From JAJYKN01 sp035516155 (GTDB taxonomy: Bacteria > Nitrospirota > UBA9217): a stretch of DNA of 45,852 bases. A program made the translations under genes and the position numbers. Below the pieces are notes generated by a model that was not told the origin of the DNA, ran no database searches, and saw only the letters and a list, made by a program, of their open reading frames with translations. The DNA lies in contig DATJAP010000025.1 of assembly GCA_035516155.1 (NCBI GenBank), positions 1 through 45,852 on the forward strand, given 5' to 3'. Every line of letters starts with the position of its first letter. The stretch's first letter is position 1. Positions 6,886 through 14,338 of this stretch are shown piece by piece.

Positions 6886-7746
6886 TCAGGAAATGCTGAA
6901 CGACCGGCCTGTCTTTATGATAAACCCTTCTTTCGCAAGCTGCGCCAGGTTCTTCTGGATCCGTTCCGGTTCCATGCCGGTCGCCTTTACAATCTGCGCT
7001 GTTGTGAGCGGAGATTGCGCAACGATCGCCTTCAGAATTTTCCCCCGAACCTGCCTGTTCGAATTTTCAAAAGTGCCCTGGCGAACATAATGTATGCTCT
7101 TCCTGTTGGAATTGACATGTTTCTGCTTCAACATAGTCCCATAATCCATAAGAGCATTGAACCATTTTCGCGGATTCAGCCTGTCCATCGTCTGCTCCAC
7201 AAGCGGAAAGAGCTCGTCGTCATGGATGTTCTCGCGGTCCTGAAAAAACTCATGGATATAAACACGTCGGATGTTTGTGTCAATAAACACTACGGGTTTG
7301 TTGAATGCAAAGGCGCTGACAGCGCCGGCGGTATATTTTCCAATGCCCGGAAGCGCAATAAGCTCCTCTGGACCAGAAGGAAGCCTGCCTTGATATTCAA
7401 TCATAACTTTCTGCGCCAGGGCTTTGAGCGACAGGGCGCGGCGGTTGTAACCCATGCCCGACCAGACTTTCAGGAGCTTCGCATTCGGTACTTTGGCGAG
7501 AGTGGGGAAGTCGGGGAAGGCGGCGATAAATTCGCGGTACTTCTTGATCACCCGTTCGACCTGCGTCTGCTGCAGCATGATTTCCGATACGAGCACACGA
7601 TAAGGGTTCATATGCTTGCGCCAGGGGAGGTCACGGCCCTGCGCGTCATAGTAATCGTAGATTATTTGCTGGAATGATTGTATCCGCATAGCTGTCAACA
7701 GACAGCTCATCCGTTTTATCGATTTCACGGTTACTGCAGTGGTCAT
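6886..7746 (-). CDS. mutY: MutY-like A/G-specific adenine glycosylase lacking the Fe-S cluster
   Basis: HhH-GPD base-excision glycosylase of 286 residues. Expected activity is removal of adenine mispaired with 8-oxoguanine. Catalytic positions match MutY: E55 in SEIMLQQTQ and D156 in FIDTNIRRV; the helix-hairpin-helix LPGIGKYTAGA is at 132-142. The four cysteines that bind the [4Fe-4S] cluster in E. coli MutY are absent from the corresponding region (about 210-226). The NUDIX-like 8-oxoG recognition domain is also missing, replaced by a ~55-residue winged-helix-like tail. GAGAGGG before ATG 7746 supports this start. Smr lies 27 bases upstream, so the two are probably co-transcribed. Confidence 0.85.
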   Translation of the reverse strand: MTTAVTVKSIKRMSCLLTAMRIQSFQQIIYDYYDAQGRDLPWRKHMNPYRVLVSEIMLQQTQVERVIKKYREFIAAFPDFPTLAKVPNAKLLKVWSGMGYNRRALSLKALAQKVMIEYQGRLPSGPEELIALPGIGKYTAGAVSAFAFNKPVVFIDTNIRRVYIHEFFQDRENIHDDELFPLVEQTMDRLNPRKWFNALMDYGTMLKQKHVNSNRKSIHYVRQGTFENSNRQVRGKILKAIVAQSPLTTAQIVKATGMEPERIQKNLAQLAKEGFIIKTGRSFSIS

Positions 7747-7773
7747 AAAACCCTCTCTGGATGATGGAGAAGT

Positions 7774-8424
7774 TTATTTTTTCCTGAGCAGGATATAGAG
7801 CGCGCCGAGTCCACCGTCGCACTGACGGGCGGTGACGAAGGCGAGGATGTCTTTTCTAAAATGTCCAGAGAGCCGTCTAATCACTGCGTCCTTGATGCGG
7901 GGCCCCTTGATAGAGCGAAGTCCCCTGCCGTGGATAATCTTTACACAACGTAGCCCCTTCCTGAAGGAGTCGATCATAAATTGATCGAGTTCATCCTCTG
8001 CCTCAGGAACGGTGCAGCCGTGCAGATCGAGAAAAGCCTGGACCGCGAATTGCCCTTCGTGCAGCTTCGGAATGACCGAATCATGATGATCGGGATTCAC
8101 CCACTCTACGTACTCCTGCGTGTCGGGAAGGTTGATCGGCCGGTGTCCTGATGCGATTTCAGCGAGAATATCAAGCGATTCCCTGTCAGGATCGCAATGC
8201 GGCGTTTTGGATTTGGCGCTCTTCCGCTGACGATGCGGGCAGACCAGGGAACGAAATTCCAGGATCTCCTGAACGTCGTTCATTTCACAGTTGAACAGCT
8301 CCTCAGCGCTGTATTCTTCTTTTTTCTTTGGGTGGTGCGGCAGGGGTGCGGGAGCATTCTGTGTGGCGGCGATTTTTTTCCTGAGCTTCTCAAAAGGGCG
8401 GATAGCAAATGTCTTGTTGCTCAT
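7774..8424 (-). CDS. Smr-domain protein (stand-alone MutS2 C-terminal-like nuclease family)
   Basis: A 216-residue protein with a charged N-terminal half (residues 1-125, low complexity, KKK and KSAKSK patches) and a C-terminal Smr domain. The hallmarks are LDLHG (residues ~133-137), HGRGL (~165-169) and the closing GGLGALYILLRK. Smr domains bind or nick DNA or RNA; stand-alone versions are linked to recombination or to cleavage of mRNA on stalled ribosomes. AGAGG lies six bases before the ATG. It is followed closely by mutY. A role together with mutY in DNA repair is inferred from position only. Confidence 0.88.
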   Translation of the reverse strand: MSNKTFAIRPFEKLRKKIAATQNAPAPLPHHPKKKEEYSAEELFNCEMNDVQEILEFRSLVCPHRQRKSAKSKTPHCDPDRESLDILAEIASGHRPINLPDTQEYVEWVNPDHHDSVIPKLHEGQFAVQAFLDLHGCTVPEAEDELDQFMIDSFRKGLRCVKIIHGRGLRSIKGPRIKDAVIRRLSGHFRKDILAFVTARQCDGGLGALYILLRKK

Positions 8425-8566
8425 GGGGAACCTCTGTAACTACGAGAAACCTGGTCCGGACAAAGCGGAAACAGAAAAACGTCTCTCGCAGATGTGCAGA
8501 GCTGACGTTCGCATCGGGAGTGTCGTTCAGCCGCATTAAAGCGCGAAATCTACACCTACAGACTTT

Positions 8567-8574
8567 AAAAAAAA
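8567..8574 (-). terminator. terminator T-tract of rnpB
   Basis: Eight Ts on the minus strand directly follow the P1 helix of RNase P RNA. The RNA's own terminal stem thus serves as the terminator hairpin. Confidence 0.75.
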
Positions 8575-8946
8575 TCAGAGCGGGCCGTAAGCCGAGTTCT
8601 GTGCCCCGGTTGCCCGGGGTGATGATCATTTATCTGGGCCTTCGATTGCTCGAAGGCACGAGCGACCTACCCGGAAGTCTCGGACGAGCCGTCCTTACCC
8701 CCTTGCGAGGGATGCTTCCCTATGCGGTCTTGCTCCAGGCGGGGTTTTCCAAGCACTCCCGGTCACCCGGGAATGTGGTGGGCTCTTACCCCACCGTTTC
8801 ACCCTTACCCCTGTGCGGGGCGGTCTTCTTTTCTGTGGCACTATCCATGGGGTCGCCCCCTGTCCCGTTTCGGAACCGCCTTGCCCTGTGGAGCTCGGAC
8901 TTTCCTCCCTCCGTTCCCGGAAAGCGATCATCTCACCCGCTCTGAT
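8575..8946 (-). ncRNA. rnpB: RNase P RNA (class A)
   Basis: The catalytic RNA that removes 5' leaders from pre-tRNAs. Near the 5' end, the minus strand carries the near-invariant GAGGAAAGTCCGAGCTCC block, and near the 3' end ACAGAACTCGGCTTACGGCCC, the two halves of the conserved core including P4. The ends pair perfectly as P1 (ATCAGAGCGGG with CCCGCTCTGAT), which defines the boundaries and a length of 372 nt. Candidate -10 boxes (TATTAT/TATAAA) lie just upstream but no clear -35 was seen. It stands alone between the Smr and RNase H genes. Confidence 0.96.
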
Positions 8947-9045
8947 TTATAATATTCCCTGACTGTAGAAAACACTCTCACCCCGGTAAAAATTCAAGGA
9001 TTGCCGTAATAAAAATATTTTTTTATTCCTCTTTGCGCCCTGTGA

Positions 9046-9465
9046 CTAAACTATTTTCTCGTCAATTGCCTTGTTAGCCAGCGCGTCGGCTTCTTTGTTG
9101 AGGGCTCTCGGTATATATTGTACCTCAACGCTTCCGATCTTTGCAATAAGTTCCTTAACCTTATGATGGAGGGATTTCAGGCCTTCATTTTTCACTTTGT
9201 ATTGACCGTTCAGCTGCTTTACAAGCAGTTCCGAATCGGCAAAGAGCCTGACGCTTGAAGCGCCGAGCTTCACCGCATGCTCCATCCCCATGATCGCGGC
9301 GGTATATTCGGCGATATTGTTCGTTGTCTTCCCGAGATACCTTGCCAGCTTCACCACAGGCTTATTTTCCCGGAGGATCAGAACGCCGGCCCCTGACTCG
9401 CCCGGATTGTTCCTCGAGGCGCCGTCCGTAAAGATGGTGAGCTCATTGGCATCTGATGTGGTCAA
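9046..9465 (-). CDS. rnhA: RNase H-like protein (RNase HI family)
   Basis: Expected to hydrolyse the RNA strand of RNA-DNA hybrids. All four catalytic acids of the family are visible: D14 (FTDGASRNNPG), E53 (NNIAEYTA), D77 (FADSELL) and D127 (NKEADALAN). It belongs to the short, 'reverse transcriptase-like' RNase HI branch that lacks the basic protrusion, and no N-terminal hybrid-binding domain is present. The start is taken as TTG 9465 because AAGGA lies seven bases upstream. An in-frame extension to a TTG at 9492 has a cysteine- and arginine-rich sequence unlike the family. The length from TTG is 139 residues. Confidence 0.88.
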   Translation of the reverse strand: MTTSDANELTIFTDGASRNNPGESGAGVLILRENKPVVKLARYLGKTTNNIAEYTAAIMGMEHAVKLGASSVRLFADSELLVKQLNGQYKVKNEGLKSLHHKVKELIAKIGSVEVQYIPRALNKEADALANKAIDEKIV

Positions 9466-9566
9466 AATTCGTTCCTTTCTGCAGCGACACAAAGAGCGGG
9501 AATGACAGGGAAGAAATATGGGAAATGAGGCTCTTCTCGAAGTGCTTCAAATCGTGTTCATCTCGC

Positions 9567-10292
9567 TCAGCTGTTTTTCTGGACAATCACTTCTTTATAA
9601 TAGAGAATGCGTCCGCACTGGGGACAGGTGATGATGCTTTCGTTCTTCTTAACGTTTACGAACACCTGCGGCGGAATGCTCATATAACAGCCGGAGCAGG
9701 CCTCTCCCCGGGCTTCGGCAATGGCGATGCCTGCTTTGCTAAGGAGGAGCTTCTGGTAGTGAGCAAGCACGGCTGGTTGAATCCGGGATACCTGTTCCTG
9801 ACGGGCCTGTTCCACACTGTTCAGTTCCGCTTCAATCTTGCTGATTGCGGCCCCCAGTTCCTTCTGTTCGGCCTGTAGAGCTGCTTCATCGTCTTTCGCC
9901 TGCTGCTCCGTGGCTGTAATCGCTGCCGAAGCCGCGTCGATATTCTCCATGAGCGAGAGAATGTCGTCTTCGATAGTTTTGTTCTCTTGCTCAGCGGCCT
10001 CAATTTCCTTGAGCAGCGCCTGATATTCCTTGTTATTCTTGATCTCCGACGTGTGGGCCTTTAGTTTTTCAACTTTCTGGACTCCCACTTCGAGGTCCTT
10101 ATCCCGGTCGCGTTTGTTCTTCTGCGCAGTCACGAGGTTCTCTTTGCTCTTTTCGAGCTCCGCCTTGATTGCCGCACGCTTGTTTTCAAGGTTAGCCAGC
10201 GCATCGGGCATGCGCCTTTTCTGTTCGATAAGAGCACGGATCTTCCCGTCAAGTTCCTGTAGTTGAATGAGAAGGTTAAGCTGTTCGTCCAT
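9567..10292 (-). CDS. coiled-coil protein with C-terminal C4 zinc ribbon (COG1579)
   Basis: A 241-residue protein. Residues ~1-180 form a long, heptad-rich, highly charged antiparallel coiled coil. The last ~55 residues hold two cysteine pairs (EACSGCYM and ITCPQCGR) of a zinc ribbon. Members are widespread in bacteria and have been proposed to bind nucleic acid, but the function is not settled. ATG 10292 is chosen because GGAGG lies four bases upstream; longer in-frame versions would run back into the terminator hairpin. It is followed by the RNase H gene after about 100 bases, an arrangement seen in several deltaproteobacterial-type genomes. Confidence 0.85.
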   Translation of the reverse strand: MDEQLNLLIQLQELDGKIRALIEQKRRMPDALANLENKRAAIKAELEKSKENLVTAQKNKRDRDKDLEVGVQKVEKLKAHTSEIKNNKEYQALLKEIEAAEQENKTIEDDILSLMENIDAASAAITATEQQAKDDEAALQAEQKELGAAISKIEAELNSVEQARQEQVSRIQPAVLAHYQKLLLSKAGIAIAEARGEACSGCYMSIPPQVFVNVKKNESIITCPQCGRILYYKEVIVQKNS

Positions 10293-10302
10293 CAATCCTC
10301 CA

Positions 10303-10331
10303 AAATAAAAATGCGCCTTGCGGCGCATTTT
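10303..10331 (-). terminator. intrinsic terminator after the CAU tRNA
   Basis: A 10-bp stem (10308-10317 with 10322-10331), four-base loop, followed on the minus strand by a T-rich tract (10311-10302 region, TTTTTATTTT). The AT flanks make it nearly symmetric, so it may work in both directions. Confidence 0.7.
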
Positions 10332-10433
10332 ATTAAATGGTGATCGGCTCTGTTGTAGACCGGCAGTCAATGATGCTGGATGTCGATACCGGTAAAGTCG
10401 ACTGCATATGCATTAAATCCTTCCGTCAGAGAG

Positions 10434-10509
10434 TGGTGGGCCCACCAGGACTCGAACCTGGGACCAACCGGTTATGAGCCGGTAGCTCTACCAGCTGAGC
10501 TATGGGCCC
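10434..10509 (-). tRNA. tRNA with CAU anticodon (Met, or Ile2 after lysidine modification)
   Basis: A 76-nt cloverleaf with acceptor stem GGGCCCA/TGGGCCC, D arm AGCTCAGCTGGTAGAGCT, anticodon loop CTCATAA (anticodon CAU), T arm GGTTCGAGTCC and an encoded CCA end. It is not the initiator, since the first base pair is G-C. Elongator Met and Ile2 tRNAs share this loop. The GGCTCATAACC anticodon arm resembles Bacillus tRNA-Ile2, but identity cannot be settled by eye. Confidence 0.93.
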
Positions 10510-10616
10510 TGCGGATAATCCTTAAACCTGCCCCCCCGGGGTACGATTTCCCCCGTTCTGAGAATATACCTTGTCCCTTCGGGTTTGAGCACAACTGGCA
10601 CACCGGAACGTCGCAC

Positions 10617-10645
10617 ATATTGACATAAAGCCGGACAAATGTCAA
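10617..10645 (-). promoter_or_regulatory. candidate tRNA promoter inside an inverted repeat
   Basis: The minus strand reads TTGACA, 17 bases, CAATAT. The -35 forms one arm of a perfect 7-bp inverted repeat (TTGACAT ... ATGTCAA, 12-base spacer). It lies in the 160-base gap between rpoD and the tRNA. The -10 is weak. Confidence 0.35.
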
Positions 10646-10669
10646 GGTGAGGCACAGCAAGACAGCAGG

Positions 10670-12472
10670 TTACTCCATAAAACTCTTCAGCTGTTTGCTG
10701 CGGCTCGGGTGACGTAGTTTTCTGAGGGCCTTGGCCTCGATCTGACGGATGCGTTCTCGCGTGACATCGAACTCCTGCCCCACTTCCTCGAGCGTATGGT
10801 CCGTCTGTTCGCCGATTCCGAACCGCCACCGCAGCACTTTTTCTTCGCGCTCCGTCAGCGTGTTCAGGACCTTGCGGACCTGCTGATGGAGATTCTTGCG
10901 TATGGCGGATTCGAGCGGCGACGCCACCTTCTTGTCTTCAATGAAATCTCCCAAGTGGCTATCCTCTTCCTCGCCGATGGGCGTTTCGAGGGAGATCGGT
11001 TCTTTCGCGATCTTCATGATCTTGCGCACCTTCTCGACTGGCAGTTTCATGGAGGAGGCAATCTCCTCGGTTGTCGGCTCTCTTCCGAGATCCTGCACGA
11101 GGCCGCGGGACGTCCTGATAAGTTTGTTCATGGTCTCGATCATATGCACGGGAATGCGGATCGTGCGCGCCTGGTCGGCGATCGCCCTGGTGATGGCCTG
11201 CCGGATCCACCACGTGGCATAGGTGCTGAATTTGTATCCTCGCTGCCATTCAAACTTGTCCACGGCCTTCATGAGGCCAATATTGCCTTCCTGGATAAGG
11301 TCCAGGAACTGCAGGCCCCGGTTGGTGTACTTCTTAGCGATAGATACCACGAGTCTGAGGTTCGCTTCCACTAGCTCGCTCTTGGCTACCTTTGCCCGTT
11401 CTTCTGCCCGTTCGTACGCGCGAAGGGCTTTTTTGAGTTCCTCACCCGAAACACCGCAGTCTTCCTCGATCTTTTTCACACGCTTCACGGCGTTGCGGTA
11501 TATCTTTTCTATCCCGAGCAGCGTCTCCTGCTTCATCTCAAGCCTGCGCGCAGCATTCCTCAGCTCCCGATCGCCCTGGCGCATCTTCCTGAAAACATCC
11601 TTGAGCTCATCCATGGTCAGCCCCGACTTCCGCTCAAGGCCGTGAATCTCCCGTTCCGTCATGAGCACTTCGCTCACCATTTCGCGCAGCTTCATGACCA
11701 GGCGGTCCGTCTGGCGGCAATGAATGTTGAGCGCTTCAAGCTTGTCGAACAGCGCGTACCGTGTCGTCTGCATCTTATCCCGGACAGACTTCTTCCGGGC
11801 TTCACTTCCCCGGTTGCTGTTGATATGATTCGTAAGCGTGTTGAGTTCCTTGCTGTGACATTCGATTTCGACGATCAGCTTCAGCACCCGTGCATGGAGC
11901 TCTTCCTCATTCTGGGTTTGAAGGTCTTCAAAGTCGTCATCGCCTGCATGGACGATTTCGTTTATGCTAATTTTCCCCTTCCGCAGCTTGTCGCCCAGAT
12001 CTCGCACGTCCTGAAGTGAAAACGGCAGGCTGTAGAGGATCTGCGCAGCTTCTCGCTTGCCATCTTCGATCCTCTTTGCGATGGACACTTCGCCTTCCTT
12101 GGACAGGAGCGGGACAGTGCCCATTTCCTTGAGGTAAAGGCGCACGGGATCGTCCGTTTTACCTGCGCCGACATCGACGTCTTCCTCCTCAACTTCCTCC
12201 TCAGTTGCTTCTTCGAGACCTACCTCTTCAGGCTCGACGCCCTCTTCCAGTTCCTCATCGGCCACCTGGCGCACCTTGCCGTCATGGCGGGAATCCGCGA
12301 TGTCGATGTCCATGTCGCTGTCTCCAAACAGCGAGATGATACTGTCAAGCTGTTCCGTGGAAACGTCTTCATGGGGGATCGACTCGCCCGCTTCTTCGAA
12401 AGGAACATAATTCCTTTCTTTTCCTCCCGTTCCCTCTTTTTTCGAATCGCCTGCCTTACCCTTCTTAGACAT
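10670..12472 (-). CDS. rpoD: RNA polymerase primary sigma factor RpoD (sigma70)
   Basis: The housekeeping sigma factor, 600 residues from the chosen start. An acidic N-terminal region 1.1 is followed by region 1.2 (DPVRLYLKEMGTVPLLS). A non-conserved helical insert comes next, then regions 2.1-2.4 (NLRLVVSIAKKYTNRGLQF, STYATWWIRQAI, RTIRIPVH). Region 3 follows, and region 4.2 (VTRERIRQIEAKALRKLRH) sits near the C-terminus. ATG 12472 has AGGAG upstream at nine bases; an in-frame extension runs back into dnaG and is rejected. It is the last gene of the rpsU-yqeY-mutS2-dnaG-rpoD group, 89 bases after dnaG. Confidence 0.97.
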   Translation of the reverse strand: MSKKGKAGDSKKEGTGGKERNYVPFEEAGESIPHEDVSTEQLDSIISLFGDSDMDIDIADSRHDGKVRQVADEELEEGVEPEEVGLEEATEEEVEEEDVDVGAGKTDDPVRLYLKEMGTVPLLSKEGEVSIAKRIEDGKREAAQILYSLPFSLQDVRDLGDKLRKGKISINEIVHAGDDDFEDLQTQNEEELHARVLKLIVEIECHSKELNTLTNHINSNRGSEARKKSVRDKMQTTRYALFDKLEALNIHCRQTDRLVMKLREMVSEVLMTEREIHGLERKSGLTMDELKDVFRKMRQGDRELRNAARRLEMKQETLLGIEKIYRNAVKRVKKIEEDCGVSGEELKKALRAYERAEERAKVAKSELVEANLRLVVSIAKKYTNRGLQFLDLIQEGNIGLMKAVDKFEWQRGYKFSTYATWWIRQAITRAIADQARTIRIPVHMIETMNKLIRTSRGLVQDLGREPTTEEIASSMKLPVEKVRKIMKIAKEPISLETPIGEEEDSHLGDFIEDKKVASPLESAIRKNLHQQVRKVLNTLTEREEKVLRWRFGIGEQTDHTLEEVGQEFDVTRERIRQIEAKALRKLRHPSRSKQLKSFME

Positions 12473-12561
12473 ACTCTGGTGCTCCTTTTTGCGATGTGGT
12501 CTCACCTGCCGCCATTGCGATATTCTTGCCGATCGGACCGATTCTGTGCCCTGACTTCGCT

Positions 12562-14337
12562 CTACAAGCCGGGAATGCGGCGTCCCGGCCTTCTGCACAG
12601 TTGCTGCTGCATCTCGAGCAGCCGCCTGTACTCCTCGGTGTTGCCTTGCTTCTCCGCTTCTTTGAGCGCTTTCACAATTTGTTTCATCTGCTTTTCGGGA
12701 TCCTGCTGCTTAAGCATCTCCACGCAGTCCCGGCAGTGCTTTTGGGGGTCTTCATACACCATCTCCAGCACTGCATAATAAGAGAATAGTGCATTGAGCT
12801 CCTCATCACCCTCCCGGCGAAGCGCATGGTGGTCGAGCCTGTTTTTTTCTCTCAGAACCTCGAAAATTCTTTCAGCCGCCCTGCGGAACAACGGGTCAGT
12901 AAAATCCTGTGGCCGGATCTGTCCTTCCAAGCTCTTTGCTATTCCTTCGTCCCTCAGCATGAGGTGAAGCAAAGTCTCTTCAGCCTTGGGTCGGCGGTTC
13001 AGCAGCGGAGCGGCTCCCCGGCCTTGGGAAGGAGCGCTCTCTAGCCGTTTGGGATCTTTCGGCATTTCCTGGCGAAGCAGCGCTTCGTCAAGATCAAGCG
13101 CCTCGGCTGTCTTCTTCAGATAATAATCTCGCTCAATGCCGCTCGGAAGCCTGGCTATGATCCTGAGCATCTCTCCTGCTTTCGTTACTTTTTCGTCGAT
13201 CGAGGTGACTGGTCCGCCCTTAACAGCCTGGTCCATTACAAAATCCATAAACTTCACGGACTTCTTGAGGCAGGTCGCAAATGCCTCATAGCCCTTCTTG
13301 TGCAGAAACGTGTCAGGGTCGTCACCGTCGGGAAGCGACACCACGTTCACTTTCATACCGCTCGCGACGAAGAGGTCAAGGCCGCGTAAAGCCGCTTTCA
13401 CGCCCGCTGGATCAGGGTCGAATATAAGCACAAGGTTCTGCGCCAACCGCCGGAGAAGCCTCAGATGTCCGTCGGTAAGAGCCGTACCCAGTGTTGCCAC
13501 CGCGTTCTTCGCGCCGTACTGATGGCAAGCAAGGGCGTCGAGATATCCCTCGACGATGATGAAGTATCCCTGCTTCCGTCCCGAGTCCTTGGCCCTGTCC
13601 AAGCAATAAAGCACATTGCTCTTGCTGTAGAGAGGCGTCTCAGGGGAGTTCAGGTACTTTGGCAGAGAGTCGTCCATGACCCGTCCGCCGAAGGCGATTA
13701 CGTTTCCGCTTAGATCGCGGATGGGAAAGATGATCCTGCCCCGGAACCGGTCATAGTAGCCTTCGCCCTCGCTCCGTTTTACGACAAGGCCTGCTTTTTC
13801 CATCAGATCCAGCGGAAATTCCTTTTGTTTGAGATGGCGAAGCAGGCCGTCCCACTCAGGCCTTGCAAAGCCAAGAGCCTGATCCTGCACGAGCGTTTCA
13901 CTGACGCCTCGCTTGCCGAGGTATGCCCGTGCCGCGCGGCCGGCAGGACCTTCGAGCTCCGTTCGGAAATAATCGGCGGCATCAGCAACAACTTTCAAAA
14001 GAGCGGCGCGTTCGTCTTCTTTTTTTTTATCCTTCCGCAAACTGCTCTCTTCAGGTAGCAAGATTCCCGACCTGCCCGCAAGATTCCGGACCGCATCGGG
14101 AAAGTTCATGCCTTCCTGCAACTCAAGAAACTTGAACGCATCACCGCCCACACCGCATCCGAAGCAATGAAAAATCTGTTTATCCGGATTGACACTGAAC
14201 GACGGAGTTTTTTCAGCATGAAAGGGACAGAGCCCCACATGGTTTTTTCCAGTTTTTTTCAGGGAAACATATCCGGACACAAGATCAACAATATCTACAC
14301 TGTCCCGGACCCGGTTTATGATATCATCGGAGAACAC
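12562..14337 (-). CDS. dnaG: DNA primase DnaG
   Basis: Synthesises RNA primers at the replication fork. The 591 residues show the three expected parts. The N-terminal CHC2 zinc finger uses C37, H40, C58 and C61. The RNA polymerase/TOPRIM core has E263 in VEGYLDAL and D307/D309 in FDPDPAG. A C-terminal helical domain would contact the DnaB helicase. The start is GTG 14337, one base after the mutS2 stop, so translation is probably coupled. rpoD follows 89 bases later. Confidence 0.97.
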   Translation of the reverse strand: MFSDDIINRVRDSVDIVDLVSGYVSLKKTGKNHVGLCPFHAEKTPSFSVNPDKQIFHCFGCGVGGDAFKFLELQEGMNFPDAVRNLAGRSGILLPEESSLRKDKKKEDERAALLKVVADAADYFRTELEGPAGRAARAYLGKRGVSETLVQDQALGFARPEWDGLLRHLKQKEFPLDLMEKAGLVVKRSEGEGYYDRFRGRIIFPIRDLSGNVIAFGGRVMDDSLPKYLNSPETPLYSKSNVLYCLDRAKDSGRKQGYFIIVEGYLDALACHQYGAKNAVATLGTALTDGHLRLLRRLAQNLVLIFDPDPAGVKAALRGLDLFVASGMKVNVVSLPDGDDPDTFLHKKGYEAFATCLKKSVKFMDFVMDQAVKGGPVTSIDEKVTKAGEMLRIIARLPSGIERDYYLKKTAEALDLDEALLRQEMPKDPKRLESAPSQGRGAAPLLNRRPKAEETLLHLMLRDEGIAKSLEGQIRPQDFTDPLFRRAAERIFEVLREKNRLDHHALRREGDEELNALFSYYAVLEMVYEDPQKHCRDCVEMLKQQDPEKQMKQIVKALKEAEKQGNTEEYRRLLEMQQQLCRRPGRRIPGL

Positions 14338-14338
14338 G

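Noticed and set aside
10510..10669. All three minus-strand frames open between rpoD and the tRNA, one spelling a protein-like VPVVLKPEGTRYILRTGE stretch
   Set aside because: The frames run into the tRNA gene, have no ribosome site and no recognisable family. The stretch is more likely leader sequence of the tRNA transcript.
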